Shown here in pieces: positions 57,215-64,000 of a stretch of DNA of 64,000 nucleotides. Position numbers and translations under genes: made by a program. The stretch comes from Glaciimonas sp. CA11.2 (GTDB taxonomy: Bacteria > Pseudomonadota > Gammaproteobacteria > Burkholderiales > Burkholderiaceae_D), in the NCBI RefSeq assembly GCF_034314045.1, contig NZ_JAVIWL010000002.1, positions 59,407-123,406 of the forward strand, written 5' to 3'. The notes beneath the pieces are model-generated. The model worked only from the letters and a program-made list of their open reading frames with translations, had not been told where the DNA came from and searched no databases. Numbering within the stretch: position 1 is the stretch's first letter; every line of letters begins with the position of its first letter.

Positions 57215-58138
57215 ATGGCGGGTGTTGATTCGATGCAGCTCGGAAGCATCGAGCAATTTTGCAAAGCAGCAGAGTTGGGCAGTTTCACTGCGGCAGCCGA
57301 GGTCTTCGGCGTCACACCGGCGGCCGTCAGCAGATCCATCGGCAGGCTCGAACAACGCCTGGGAGTGCGCCTGTTCTCCCGCACAACTCGCAGCGTCAAG
57401 GTCACAAACGAAGGGGAGCTTTTTTGGAAGGAGTGCCAGTTGGCTCTGGGCCAGATCGCCGAAGCCGAACGCGCCATCACCGGCGGGCAAACAGTGCCCA
57501 GCGGGCTGCTGCGTATCAGTGTCAGTACCGCCTACGGAACGCATCGATTGCTACCCCTGATGCCCAAATTCACCGAGGCGTACCCGCAGATCGAAATAGA
57601 GCTGAGCATCTCGGACCGGATCGTCGATTTTGTCGAGGAAGGATTCGATCTTGCCATACGGGTAGGCATTCAGCGAGACTCGCGGCTGGTTGCATACAAG
57701 CTCGAGGACGCGTTTTTGGGCGTCTTCGGCACACCGGAATATCTGATGAAAAAGGGCACGCCACTTTCACTTGACGACCTTCAGGCTCACGATTGCATTC
57801 AGTACGTATCACCGAATACCGGGCGTCCGATGTCATGGTTGTTCAAGAGCAAAAAAGGGGGAGAGATCGATCATCCGATTCAGAGCCGGATGCGCATACT
57901 CAACGATGCGCTCGGTTGCGTCGCATGGCTCAATGCCGGGGGCGGCCTATACCAGACCTACCACTTCGCGGCCGCCGGCGCCGTGAAGCGTGGAGACCTC
58001 GTGGAAGTTCTTCACGATCTTGCCGGGCGCTCCCGGCCGTTCTCCATTTTATATCCACAGAACCGGCATCTATCGGCGAAGGTACGCGCATTGATTGATT
58101 TCTTGCGGTCTACCTTGAGTGTACAGCCAGCTCAATAG
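57215..58138 (+). CDS. LysR-family transcriptional regulator
   Basis: A 307-aa LysR protein. The winged helix-turn-helix covers about 10-65 (IEQFCKAAELGSFTAAAEVFGVTPAAVSR) and the substrate-binding domain 95-300, with the usual LRISVSTAYG and FDLAIRVG segments. It diverges from the GST gene, the classic layout for a regulator and its target. Either the ATG at 57215 (GAGAACAAG upstream) or one six codons later may be used. Confidence 0.88.
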   Translation: MAGVDSMQLGSIEQFCKAAELGSFTAAAEVFGVTPAAVSRSIGRLEQRLGVRLFSRTTRSVKVTNEGELFWKECQLALGQIAEAERAITGGQTVPSGLLRISVSTAYGTHRLLPLMPKFTEAYPQIEIELSISDRIVDFVEEGFDLAIRVGIQRDSRLVAYKLEDAFLGVFGTPEYLMKKGTPLSLDDLQAHDCIQYVSPNTGRPMSWLFKSKKGGEIDHPIQSRMRILNDALGCVAWLNAGGGLYQTYHFAAAGAVKRGDLVEVLHDLAGRSRPFSILYPQNRHLSAKVRALIDFLRSTLSVQPAQ

Positions 58139-58482
58139 TCGGAAATCCTGGGACTGTACGCTCGTGCTCACGAAACGCCCCCGATGACCTCGTCAAAAAC
58201 GTCATGATCATCCTTGCCGATAAACACAATGGGGGGTGTTGATCCGTGAGGGCCATTGTCAAAACGGTTTTCACTTTGCCATGGTCGATGACGGCACCGA
58301 GGCGATTGTCTTGATTACCTTGAAACCAATGGCCACGCCTGGCCAGATCAGATCCCCCTTTACCTTGCCAAGTGCGAACGAAAACGCAGTCGCAATAAGC
58401 GCACTCAGCTTTTAAGTCAGGCCTCGCAGTCCTGTTGGAAACCGGCCGTTTTCCAACACCCATTAAAGTAATTCGACTATAC
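58139..58482. other. Spacer before the serine recombinase gene
   Basis: About 340 bp without a supported gene. A minus-strand frame (58110-58463) overlaps the LysR end, has no known domain and is rejected, although its middle (GHWFQGNQDNRLGAVIDHG) has a coding look and might be decayed. Confidence 0.35.
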
Positions 58483-58545
58483 TGTTGAAAAATTAGCCTT
58501 TAAACAAAATCACATGTCAATTTATATTGACTACATTTTTCAACA
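58483..58545. promoter_or_regulatory. Nested inverted repeats upstream of the recombinase gene
   Basis: Outer 11-bp arms TGTTGAAAAAT (58483-58493) and complement (58535-58545) enclose an inner dyad GTCAAT-TTAT-ATTGAC (58516-58531). The set lies just before the recombinase start and may be its crossover or autoregulatory site. The outer arm equals the end core of the MITE at 51620, so a MITE fragment is the other explanation. Confidence 0.5.
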
Positions 58546-58562
58546 TGTAAACGGAGCGGATC

Positions 58563-59123
58563 ATGGCAGTTTTTGGATACGGGCGTGTTTCGACAGCGGA
58601 GCAGACCACAGACAACCAACGGCTTGAAATTGAGCGCGCAGGATACGCGGTTGAATACTGGTATGCCGACACGGTGAGCGGCAAGGCCCACGCCGCCCAG
58701 CGCAAGCAGTTCAGTGTCCTGCTGGGCAAGTTGCGGGCATTGGATACGGTCGTTGTGTCCAAGCTCGATCGACTCGGACGTGATGCGCCGGATGTGCTGT
58801 CGACGATCAAGTCACTGGCCGCGCTCGGCGTCGAGGTCGTTGTTCTCCAGCTCGGCAAACTCGATCTGGCATCCACTCCAGGTAAGTTGATGCTGGCCAT
58901 GTTGGCGGCGATAGCGCAGATGGAGCGCGATCTCATCGTTGAGCGAACACAGGCGGGGTTGGCTCGCGCCAAGGCCGAGGGGAAGGTACTCGGCAGGCCG
59001 GCCAAAACAACGCCAGAGCAGCGCAAAGCGATGATAGCTGCCTACCAGAAGAAGACAAGCGTCAGCGCCCTGGCGCGACAGTACAAAATTTCTCGGGCGA
59101 CAGTGCTCACCGTCGTCAAATGA
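58563..59123 (+). CDS. Serine recombinase (resolvase/invertase type)
   Basis: A 186-aa resolvase-family recombinase. The catalytic serine is in YGRVSTAEQ (residue 10), with SKLDRLGRDAPDV near 70, MERDLIVERTQAGLARAKAEG near 120 and a C-terminal Hin-type helix-turn-helix (SVSALARQYKISRATVLTV). GGAGCGG precedes the ATG. It is only distantly like the Tn3 TnpR in this window. It lies 149 bp before an AAA-type ATPase gene in the same direction, with phased repeats between. Confidence 0.9.
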   Translation: MAVFGYGRVSTAEQTTDNQRLEIERAGYAVEYWYADTVSGKAHAAQRKQFSVLLGKLRALDTVVVSKLDRLGRDAPDVLSTIKSLAALGVEVVVLQLGKLDLASTPGKLMLAMLAAIAQMERDLIVERTQAGLARAKAEGKVLGRPAKTTPEQRKAMIAAYQKKTSVSALARQYKISRATVLTVVK

Positions 59124-59202
59124 TCACCGGCGCAGCTGCCCGGAAAATCTTAGCGATTTTTTTAGTTTCATGAACTGCCTCCAGTACTCGCCTCCTAACT
59201 AA

Positions 59203-59238
59203 ACTATAGAGAACTATAAAAAACTATAATCGACTATA
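59203..59238. promoter_or_regulatory. Four ACTATA repeats at exact 10-bp spacing
   Basis: ACTATA starts at 59203, 59213, 59223 and 59233, so four copies fall on one helical face about 40 bp before the ATPase start codon. This is the position of an operator or A-tract-like bend. No known regulator site matches. Confidence 0.6.
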
Positions 59239-59272
59239 ATTTAGACTGTTCAGACACGTTTTGAAAGCTATC

Positions 59273-60394
59273 ATGAGCAGCACGCCCATCTTTCACCGCA
59301 CTATCCTGGCAGAAAACATTGCAAAACGCACGCTGTCACCCAAGGGGGCGTCGGGCGTCTTTATCTCGGCGCCGCGTCGTACTGGAAAAAGCACGCTGAT
59401 CAACGAAGACATCATCCCTTTTTTGAAAAGTCAGGGCGCAGAGGTCATCTACGTCGATCTCTGGAGCGATCGTAGCCGCGACCCCGGCGATTTGATTTCG
59501 GAAGCGGTCCGCGATCATCTGCAAAAAAGGGAAGGAACCCTGTTGCAATGGGCTCGTCGCGGCGGCCTGGACAAAGTCAACGTCGCTGGAATTCAGCTCG
59601 ACATAGGGAAAGTTGGCATCGGATCTGGCAAGACCATTGCCAAGGCGCTAGCTGAACTATCGGATGCGACCAAGGCGATGATTGTGCTGGTCATCGATGA
59701 GGCACAACACGCGATCACCACGGATGCCGGCGCCTCCGCACTGTTCGCTCTCAAGGCAGCGCGCGACCAGCTCAACGGCTCAAATCATTACGGATTCCGG
59801 CTCATTGCGACAGGATCCAACAGGGACAAACTGAGTTTGCTCGTACAAGGAAAAGACCAGGCATTTCTTAGCGCCGTGTTGCTCGATCTTGAGCCCCTGG
59901 GCGACGACTACCTTGCATGGGAAATTGATCAATATGACGGTGAGGTAAAACCATCCTTGGATGTGCTGCGCGCCGCATTCATCGCCGCTGGCCACAAGCC
60001 AGAATCCCTGCGTAAGGCCCTCGATGACCTGGCGTTTCGTTTTGACGTAACGGCAGAGAATGTCGATACCGTGTTTCAGGAAGTGCTTAACAAGATCATG
60101 GTGGACGCAAAACAAGGCTTCATGCGCGAAGTGAATGGGCTGCCCCCGTTGCAGGCAGCCGTGCTGACTGTGATGGCGATCACCGGTCATGATTTCGCAC
60201 CGTTCCGAACGAATACTTACGAGATGTACAAGGACGCCTGCGCAAGATTAACAAACGCAGCGGTAACGATCGAGGATTCTTCCATCCAGTACGCGCTCGA
60301 AGCCTTGCGCACCAAGTCATTGGTATGGAAAAGTTCGCGCGGCGTCTACGCCATTGAAGACTCCCAACACGCCACTTGGCTCAAAGAAGAATAA
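59273..60394 (+). CDS. AAA/STAND-like ATPase paired with a serine recombinase
   Basis: A 373-aa P-loop ATPase. Walker A APRRTGKST is near residues 35-43, a Walker B-like IVLVIDEAQHAI near 142, and a sensor-type LIATGSNRDKL near 178. The C-terminal third (residues 260-373) looks like a winged-helix domain that ends TKSLVWKSSRGVYAIEDS. The organisation resembles the archaeal-type ATPase group of NTPases, often accessory to mobile elements or defence. I start at the ATG at 59273 (GAAAG upstream). Function is not known. Co-direction with the recombinase suggests a joint mobile unit. Confidence 0.7.
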   Translation: MSSTPIFHRTILAENIAKRTLSPKGASGVFISAPRRTGKSTLINEDIIPFLKSQGAEVIYVDLWSDRSRDPGDLISEAVRDHLQKREGTLLQWARRGGLDKVNVAGIQLDIGKVGIGSGKTIAKALAELSDATKAMIVLVIDEAQHAITTDAGASALFALKAARDQLNGSNHYGFRLIATGSNRDKLSLLVQGKDQAFLSAVLLDLEPLGDDYLAWEIDQYDGEVKPSLDVLRAAFIAAGHKPESLRKALDDLAFRFDVTAENVDTVFQEVLNKIMVDAKQGFMREVNGLPPLQAAVLTVMAITGHDFAPFRTNTYEMYKDACARLTNAAVTIEDSSIQYALEALRTKSLVWKSSRGVYAIEDSQHATWLKEE

Positions 60395-60431
60395 TTGCTC
60401 AAGTGACTTCCCAAGGAAGAAAAATTTGATA

Positions 60432-60560
60432 ACGATATGATGTTGCGGAGTTGCGGATAGTCTGGACGTGGCCCGAACTTCGCGCCGCGCGCCTTGGCCG
60501 CCACGCGGCCGCTTCTGGTGCGGTCGATGATCAGGATACGCTCGAATTCAGCGATGCGGC
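60432..60560 (-). pseudogene. Resolvase remnant
   Basis: A 40-codon minus-strand fragment reads RIAEFERILIIDRTRSGRVA and then AKARGAKFGPRPDYP, the E-helix to linker region of serine resolvases (normally EFERDLIRERTREG). The catalytic domain and DNA-binding domain are missing. It is debris of a third resolvase at the right edge of the recombinase/ATPase unit. The rest of the 60395-60709 spacer holds nothing else I can support. Confidence 0.7.
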
Positions 60561-60709
60561 GAACACGGTCAACACCATGTGCCCAGCTGGCGGCTGCGTA
60601 TCGGCCCACGGCTCGGCCAGGCTTTCTCATGCATACTCTGCTTTCAAGTAGCGTACTTCCACGCGCGCTGCTATCGCTGGTCATAACGAATATGGAATAA
60701 AGCATCAGC

Positions 60710-61426
60710 ATGTTGGCAATTCAAAACATCAACCTGATCTCCCTGCTTGACACGCTGGTGAGCCTGAGCACCGCCTTTGTGCTGGGTGGACTGATCGGTT
60801 TCGAACGGCAGTACCGGCAGCGCACCGCAGGTCTGCGCACCAATGTCCTGGTGGCGGTCGGTGCCGCCGTGTTCGTGGACATGGCCAACCGGTTGGGTGG
60901 CGCTGAAGGCGCTGTGCATGTGATGGCCTATGTCGTGTCCGGCATCGGTTTTCTTGGCGCGGGCGTCATCATGCGCGAAGAAGGCAATGTGCGCGGCATC
61001 AACACGGCCGCGACGCTGTGGGGTTCGGCGGCCGTTGGCGCCGCTGCCGGTGCGGACTTGATACTCGAAGCGGTGATCGCCACGCTGTTTGTGCTGGCTG
61101 CCAATACCTTGCTGCGCCCGATCGTGAATGCGATCAACCGCAAGCCGCTCGATCTGGCCTCGGTCGAAGTGACCAATACCGTCTATGTCATCGCCGACCG
61201 CAGCCATCAGAAAGCGGTGATGACGCTGCTGGAACAGGAACTCGAGCGCAGCAACTATCCGACCCGCGACCTCGATCTTCACGCCTTCGGACATGACGAG
61301 GTGGAGATCGAAGCGACGCTGGCCGCGACCTCGGTGGATGGCGACGAACTCGATGCACTGACGCAGCGATTGGCAGCGTTGCCGGCGGTTCGGCAGGCGT
61401 TCTGGAGTCCGAGTACGACCGAGTGA
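60710..61426 (+). CDS. MgtC/SapB family membrane protein
   Basis: A 238-aa inner-membrane protein. The N-terminal MgtC domain has four or five helices and the hallmark loops GGLIGFERQYRQRTAGLRT and GIGFLGAGVIMRE with the conserved acidic residues. A C-terminal soluble ACT-like domain (about 150-238) follows. MgtC proteins in other bacteria affect magnesium adaptation and inhibit the F-type ATP synthase. No magnesium leader or PhoP site was recognised upstream. The nearest GGA site is 13 bases before the ATG. Confidence 0.9.
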   Translation: MLAIQNINLISLLDTLVSLSTAFVLGGLIGFERQYRQRTAGLRTNVLVAVGAAVFVDMANRLGGAEGAVHVMAYVVSGIGFLGAGVIMREEGNVRGINTAATLWGSAAVGAAAGADLILEAVIATLFVLAANTLLRPIVNAINRKPLDLASVEVTNTVYVIADRSHQKAVMTLLEQELERSNYPTRDLDLHAFGHDEVEIEATLAATSVDGDELDALTQRLAALPAVRQAFWSPSTTE

Positions 61427-61647
61427 AGTCAGCTGCATATCAAACCAACGTCAGGCATGACAATAAGACAAGCTACTCCTGTTATCATCAAAAAATGGTC
61501 CATCAAGGCCTCGCCAGCGGCGAGAACAGCCGTCAACGCGAGCCCCTATGACTCCGAAACCATGTCACCGTGATGCCCTACCCAATCATGGACCAGGCGG
61601 CAGGTATTCCGGGGGACGATTAGCTAATTTCACCAAAGCATAGCTCC

Positions 61648-62403
61648 ATGATAAAAATGAAAATCGTTGTCACAAAAGTGTTTCTATCATGCATCGGTTT
61701 AACTATCTATACGGCAGCGCAGGCTGTGGATGTGTCAGAAGCAGTATCTGAAAATTTAAAAAAAATAGATTTTAAAATTACACCGTCTTATTATCAATCA
61801 TCCGATAGAAATGATGCCACCGATATTAACCTCCGTGTCAGTCGCGGTGAACATACTGGATGGATTGGGCGGTATGGCAATTCGAATGGTTTTGTTCAGG
61901 ATCGGATTGGTTACAGCAACAACCACGACTTTGGTCTTGTTCGTTTGGTTTCTTCAGTAGAGTATGGCGGTGGGGGATACGCAGGCGTTTCCGCATCAAC
62001 AGAAATCGGAGGCGATACTTTTGCGATTCTTGGAATTGACAGAACTAATTTACGTCCTTTTTATAATCTCGGTTTCGATCCTAGCGATGCAATTGATTTA
62101 GGCATCGGTACGCGTGCTCTTTCCAATATAGAAATTTCATTGCTGCATATTCGGGAAAATCGCTTGGATACTCAAAGAAAAGCAACGCATTTCGTATGGC
62201 GCTATAAACCGTCCGATCTGCAACGGATTACAATTGACACCTCGTATAAAAGTGGGTTTTCTGATGACGGATTTTTCGTCAGAGGCTATGCCATTTCAGT
62301 CACCTATGACTATGACCAATACTTTGTTCGACTGGCACGCGATCAATATGTTAATTTCAGTGCAAATAATTTAAATCGGCTTTCTCTTGGCGTACGTTTT
62401 TAG
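61648..62403 (+). CDS. Outer-membrane beta-barrel-like protein, unknown
   Basis: A 251-aa protein with a signal peptide cleaved after AQA and a mature part made of short alternating strands rich in Y, F, G and R, ending LSLGVRF with the C-terminal phenylalanine of outer-membrane barrels. Ten to twelve strands are likely. The gene is AT-rich compared with its neighbours, which suggests a different origin. ATGs at 61648 and 61657 are both possible starts. I do not recognise a family. Confidence 0.65.
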   Translation: MIKMKIVVTKVFLSCIGLTIYTAAQAVDVSEAVSENLKKIDFKITPSYYQSSDRNDATDINLRVSRGEHTGWIGRYGNSNGFVQDRIGYSNNHDFGLVRLVSSVEYGGGGYAGVSASTEIGGDTFAILGIDRTNLRPFYNLGFDPSDAIDLGIGTRALSNIEISLLHIRENRLDTQRKATHFVWRYKPSDLQRITIDTSYKSGFSDDGFFVRGYAISVTYDYDQYFVRLARDQYVNFSANNLNRLSLGVRF

Positions 62404-62721
62404 TTAAATAATTAACGAAAATTTTCTGAAGATAAATTCATGGAGCCAGCAGCAAGTCTGATCGCATCTATCTTCTTCGCATAATTTTATCAATTTAGGG
62501 CAGTATTTTACATTATCAGCATAATGTCTGATTTATGGTTGAGGTCAGGCATCTTGAGGGAGCTATCTACGCCATGACGACATAGTTTTCCGTACACTTT
62601 ATAGGCCTTTGCGAGTAAGCTTTCGATGTCATCTGCTGATCTGTCGGGAAACACTTGTTTCACGACAGGCGGCAACCGGCCAGGAGCGGACGGTCGCAAG
62701 CGAACAATAATCAGGTTCAAT
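62404..62721. other. Spacer, possible decayed gene on the minus strand
   Basis: 318 bp. The minus strand from about 62710 to 62508 reads a coding-like stretch (RSADDIESLLAKAYKVYGKL and on), but its 5' part overlaps the DUF6678-like gene and no family was recognised. It may be a remnant. Confidence 0.3.
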
Positions 62722-63156
62722 ATGGATGAATTGCCAAGCGCAGGAACAGCCCACAACGACGCAGTACGAAAAAAAATCGACGCCGCTGTCGCTGCTAGAA
62801 ACTTGGGGTGCGTTTCAAACAACACTCGTTGGGATGAGCTAATCAATCATTTCCGTAGTCTGACGGGATGGCGTCCGTCTTACCGATCCAAATAAGTAAC
62901 AGGGTATATCTCTGGATGGGACGTTGAGTGGTTTTACCATTTGCCCTTTCCGTTCGCGTCAGTCGAGTGGTTTGATATCGGCTTGTGGGAGGGCGTTCCC
63001 GCAAAAGGCAGACTGCTTGCGCCTACAACGATCGACCATACGGACGAAATTTCGAAGGTCGTCGAACAGATCGGTTTCGAATTTGAAGTGCGCGGCGACG
63101 TTCTTAGAATTTGGGGATACATGCCTAAATCTTACGAGGATTTTCCGCCTCCCTGA
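62722..63156 (+). pseudogene. DUF6678-like gene with an in-frame stop codon
   Basis: One frame from the ATG at 62722 runs to 63156 but is interrupted by TAA at 62893-62895 (codon 58), after RPSYRSK. The same frame continues at once with VTGYISGWDVEWFYHLPFPF and SVEWFDIG, then ends in LRIWGYMPKSYEDFPPP. Together the halves (NNTRWDELINHF first, the SVEW and WGY parts second) match my recollection of the DUF6678 family layout of about 140 residues. A single base change of a tyrosine or lysine codon would explain the stop. Function is unknown. Confidence 0.65.
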
Positions 63157-63308
63157 ATCGATTGGCGAAGGTCTGCTGTGGGGGCGTTTGCTGACACTCC
63201 GGCAAATTTGGCGCCTGGTGAGCACAAGTGTTGGGCCATCGCTGTCAAACTCTGCCTAAAAACCCTTAGCGTACTATTTTTTCCGAATTCTGTGGGCTCC
63301 CCTACAGG

Positions 63309-63950
63309 GTGCGAAGTTTGATGCGTATGGCGGCCTTGAAGCCCGTCTGGAAGCGCAAATTCGTTCACACGACAGACAGCAAGAACGACTTGCCGATCGC
63401 CGCCAATGTGCTCAATCGGCAGTTCAATCCGACCGCGCCGAATCTGGCTTACGTCAGCGACATCACTTACATCCGTACCGGCGCGGGGTGGTTGTACCTC
63501 GCCACCGTGCTGGACCTGTATGCACGCAAGGTGGTCGGCTGGGCCATGGCACCGAGCATGCCCGCTAAACTGGTCTGCGATGCGTTGAGCATGGCCATAC
63601 AGCGGCGGCCGGCGCCAGGTCTGATCGTCCATTCGGACCGAGGCAGCCAATATACAAGCGAGCTTTACCAGGATCTTCTGTCGCAAAACGGCTTCGTCTG
63701 CAGCATGAGTCGTAAGGGAAATTGTTGGGATAATGCCGTGGCGGAACGTTTCTTCTTGAATCTCAAGATGGAGCGCGTCTGGCAGCGCCAATATGCCAAT
63801 TACGCCGAGGCCAAGGCTGACATCACCGACTACATCGTCGGCTTCTATAACTGCAAGCGCATCAATTCAGCATTGGGCAATCTGTCGCCCTCCGTCTACG
63901 AACGGAAAATGGCAGCACGTGAACCTATCGTTGTGTCCGAAATTACTTGA
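63309..63950 (+). pseudogene. IS3-family transposase OrfB, 5'-truncated
   Basis: About 213 codons of the IS3 OrfB remain. They begin LMRMAALKPVWKRKFVHTT, and all three catalytic parts are there: VSDITYIRT, IVHSDRGSQYTS and DNAVAERFFLNLK. Roughly 65-70 N-terminal residues and the whole of OrfA are missing: the sequence left of about 63290 is unrelated. The right terminus probably lies just after the stop, near the window edge. Confidence 0.85.
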
Positions 63951-63957
63951 CCACAGC

Positions 63958-63997
63958 AACATGCATGTTCAATGGCCGCAATGGGGCGTTACCTATC
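63958..63997. repeat. IS3 terminal sequence, second copy at 41719-41758
   Basis: This 40-bp stretch next to the IS3 transposase end is identical, in inverted orientation, to 41719-41758 inside the Tn3 element. It contains the palindrome AACATGCATGTT. It probably includes the right end of the IS3 element. Confidence 0.75.
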
Positions 63998-64000
63998 TGG

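Noticed and set aside
58110..58463. 117-codon minus-strand gene after the LysR regulator
   Set aside because: It overlaps the LysR end, lacks a start signal and has no known family, although part of it may be decayed coding sequence.
63132..63791. 219-codon minus-strand frame opposite the IS3 transposase
   Set aside because: It is a shadow of the OrfB frame, which carries the complete DDE motif.

Overview
The window reads as DNA of a betaproteobacterium, most likely Burkholderiales and perhaps an Oxalobacteraceae-type soil or water organism. The assignment rests on gene content (a tcuABC cluster, a Zn-dependent FdhA-like dehydrogenase, a KatG, a photolyase with DUF2256) and on the style of the insertion sequences. 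It is an inference without database comparison. The window looks like a chromosome or megaplasmid segment built from a conjugation module on the left, a core-like metabolic middle, and a right third full of transposons.

Positions 1-12332: the end of a MobF-type relaxase/helicase on the plus strand faces a minus-strand type IV secretion operon. In transcription order this is a 104-aa leader gene, virB2, virB3, virB4, virB5, two small membrane/lipoprotein genes, virB6, virB8, virB9, virB10, virB11, virB1, trbM, a PLD nuclease and a small membrane protein. Stop/start overlaps show tight coupling. A perfect 14-bp palindrome lies in the divergent gap before mnmH.

Positions 12502-22652: mnmH meets, tail to tail and overlapping, an unusual three-gene operon of a zinc-ribbon protein, a LuxR solo and an AlkB-like membrane di-iron enzyme. 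Next come a Fic protein with two helically phased operators, an IS30 element, a DUF932 gene, a 15-copy 31/32-bp repeat array, a 61-bp tandem duplication holding 26-bp palindromes, a truncated receptor gene and an outer-membrane protein.

Positions 23063-40645: metabolic genes. These are an FdhA-like dehydrogenase, a DUF2252 protein, a dedicated TonB system with a 5'-nucleotidase-like lipoprotein (exbD-tonB-receptor-exbB-nucleotidase), an MFS carrier, an FeS photolyase plus a 49-aa DUF2256 protein, and the tricarballylate module (LysR regulator, tcuA, tcuB, tcuC) closed by a strong terminator.

Positions 41097-64000: mobile and repair-type genes. A Tn3-family transposon carries a large PAS-GGDEF gene and interrupts a membrane sensor gene. 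There follow a frameshifted IS66 end, katG, a TTAA-flanked 170-bp MITE, an SDR, an IS481 remnant cut by an intact IS21-type element, a divergent GST/LysR pair, a serine recombinase plus AAA-type ATPase pair with phased promoter repeats, an MgtC-family protein, a second outer-membrane barrel, a DUF6678-like gene broken by an in-frame stop, and a 5'-truncated IS3 transposase. The last element's terminal 40 bp also occurs, inverted, inside the Tn3 element.
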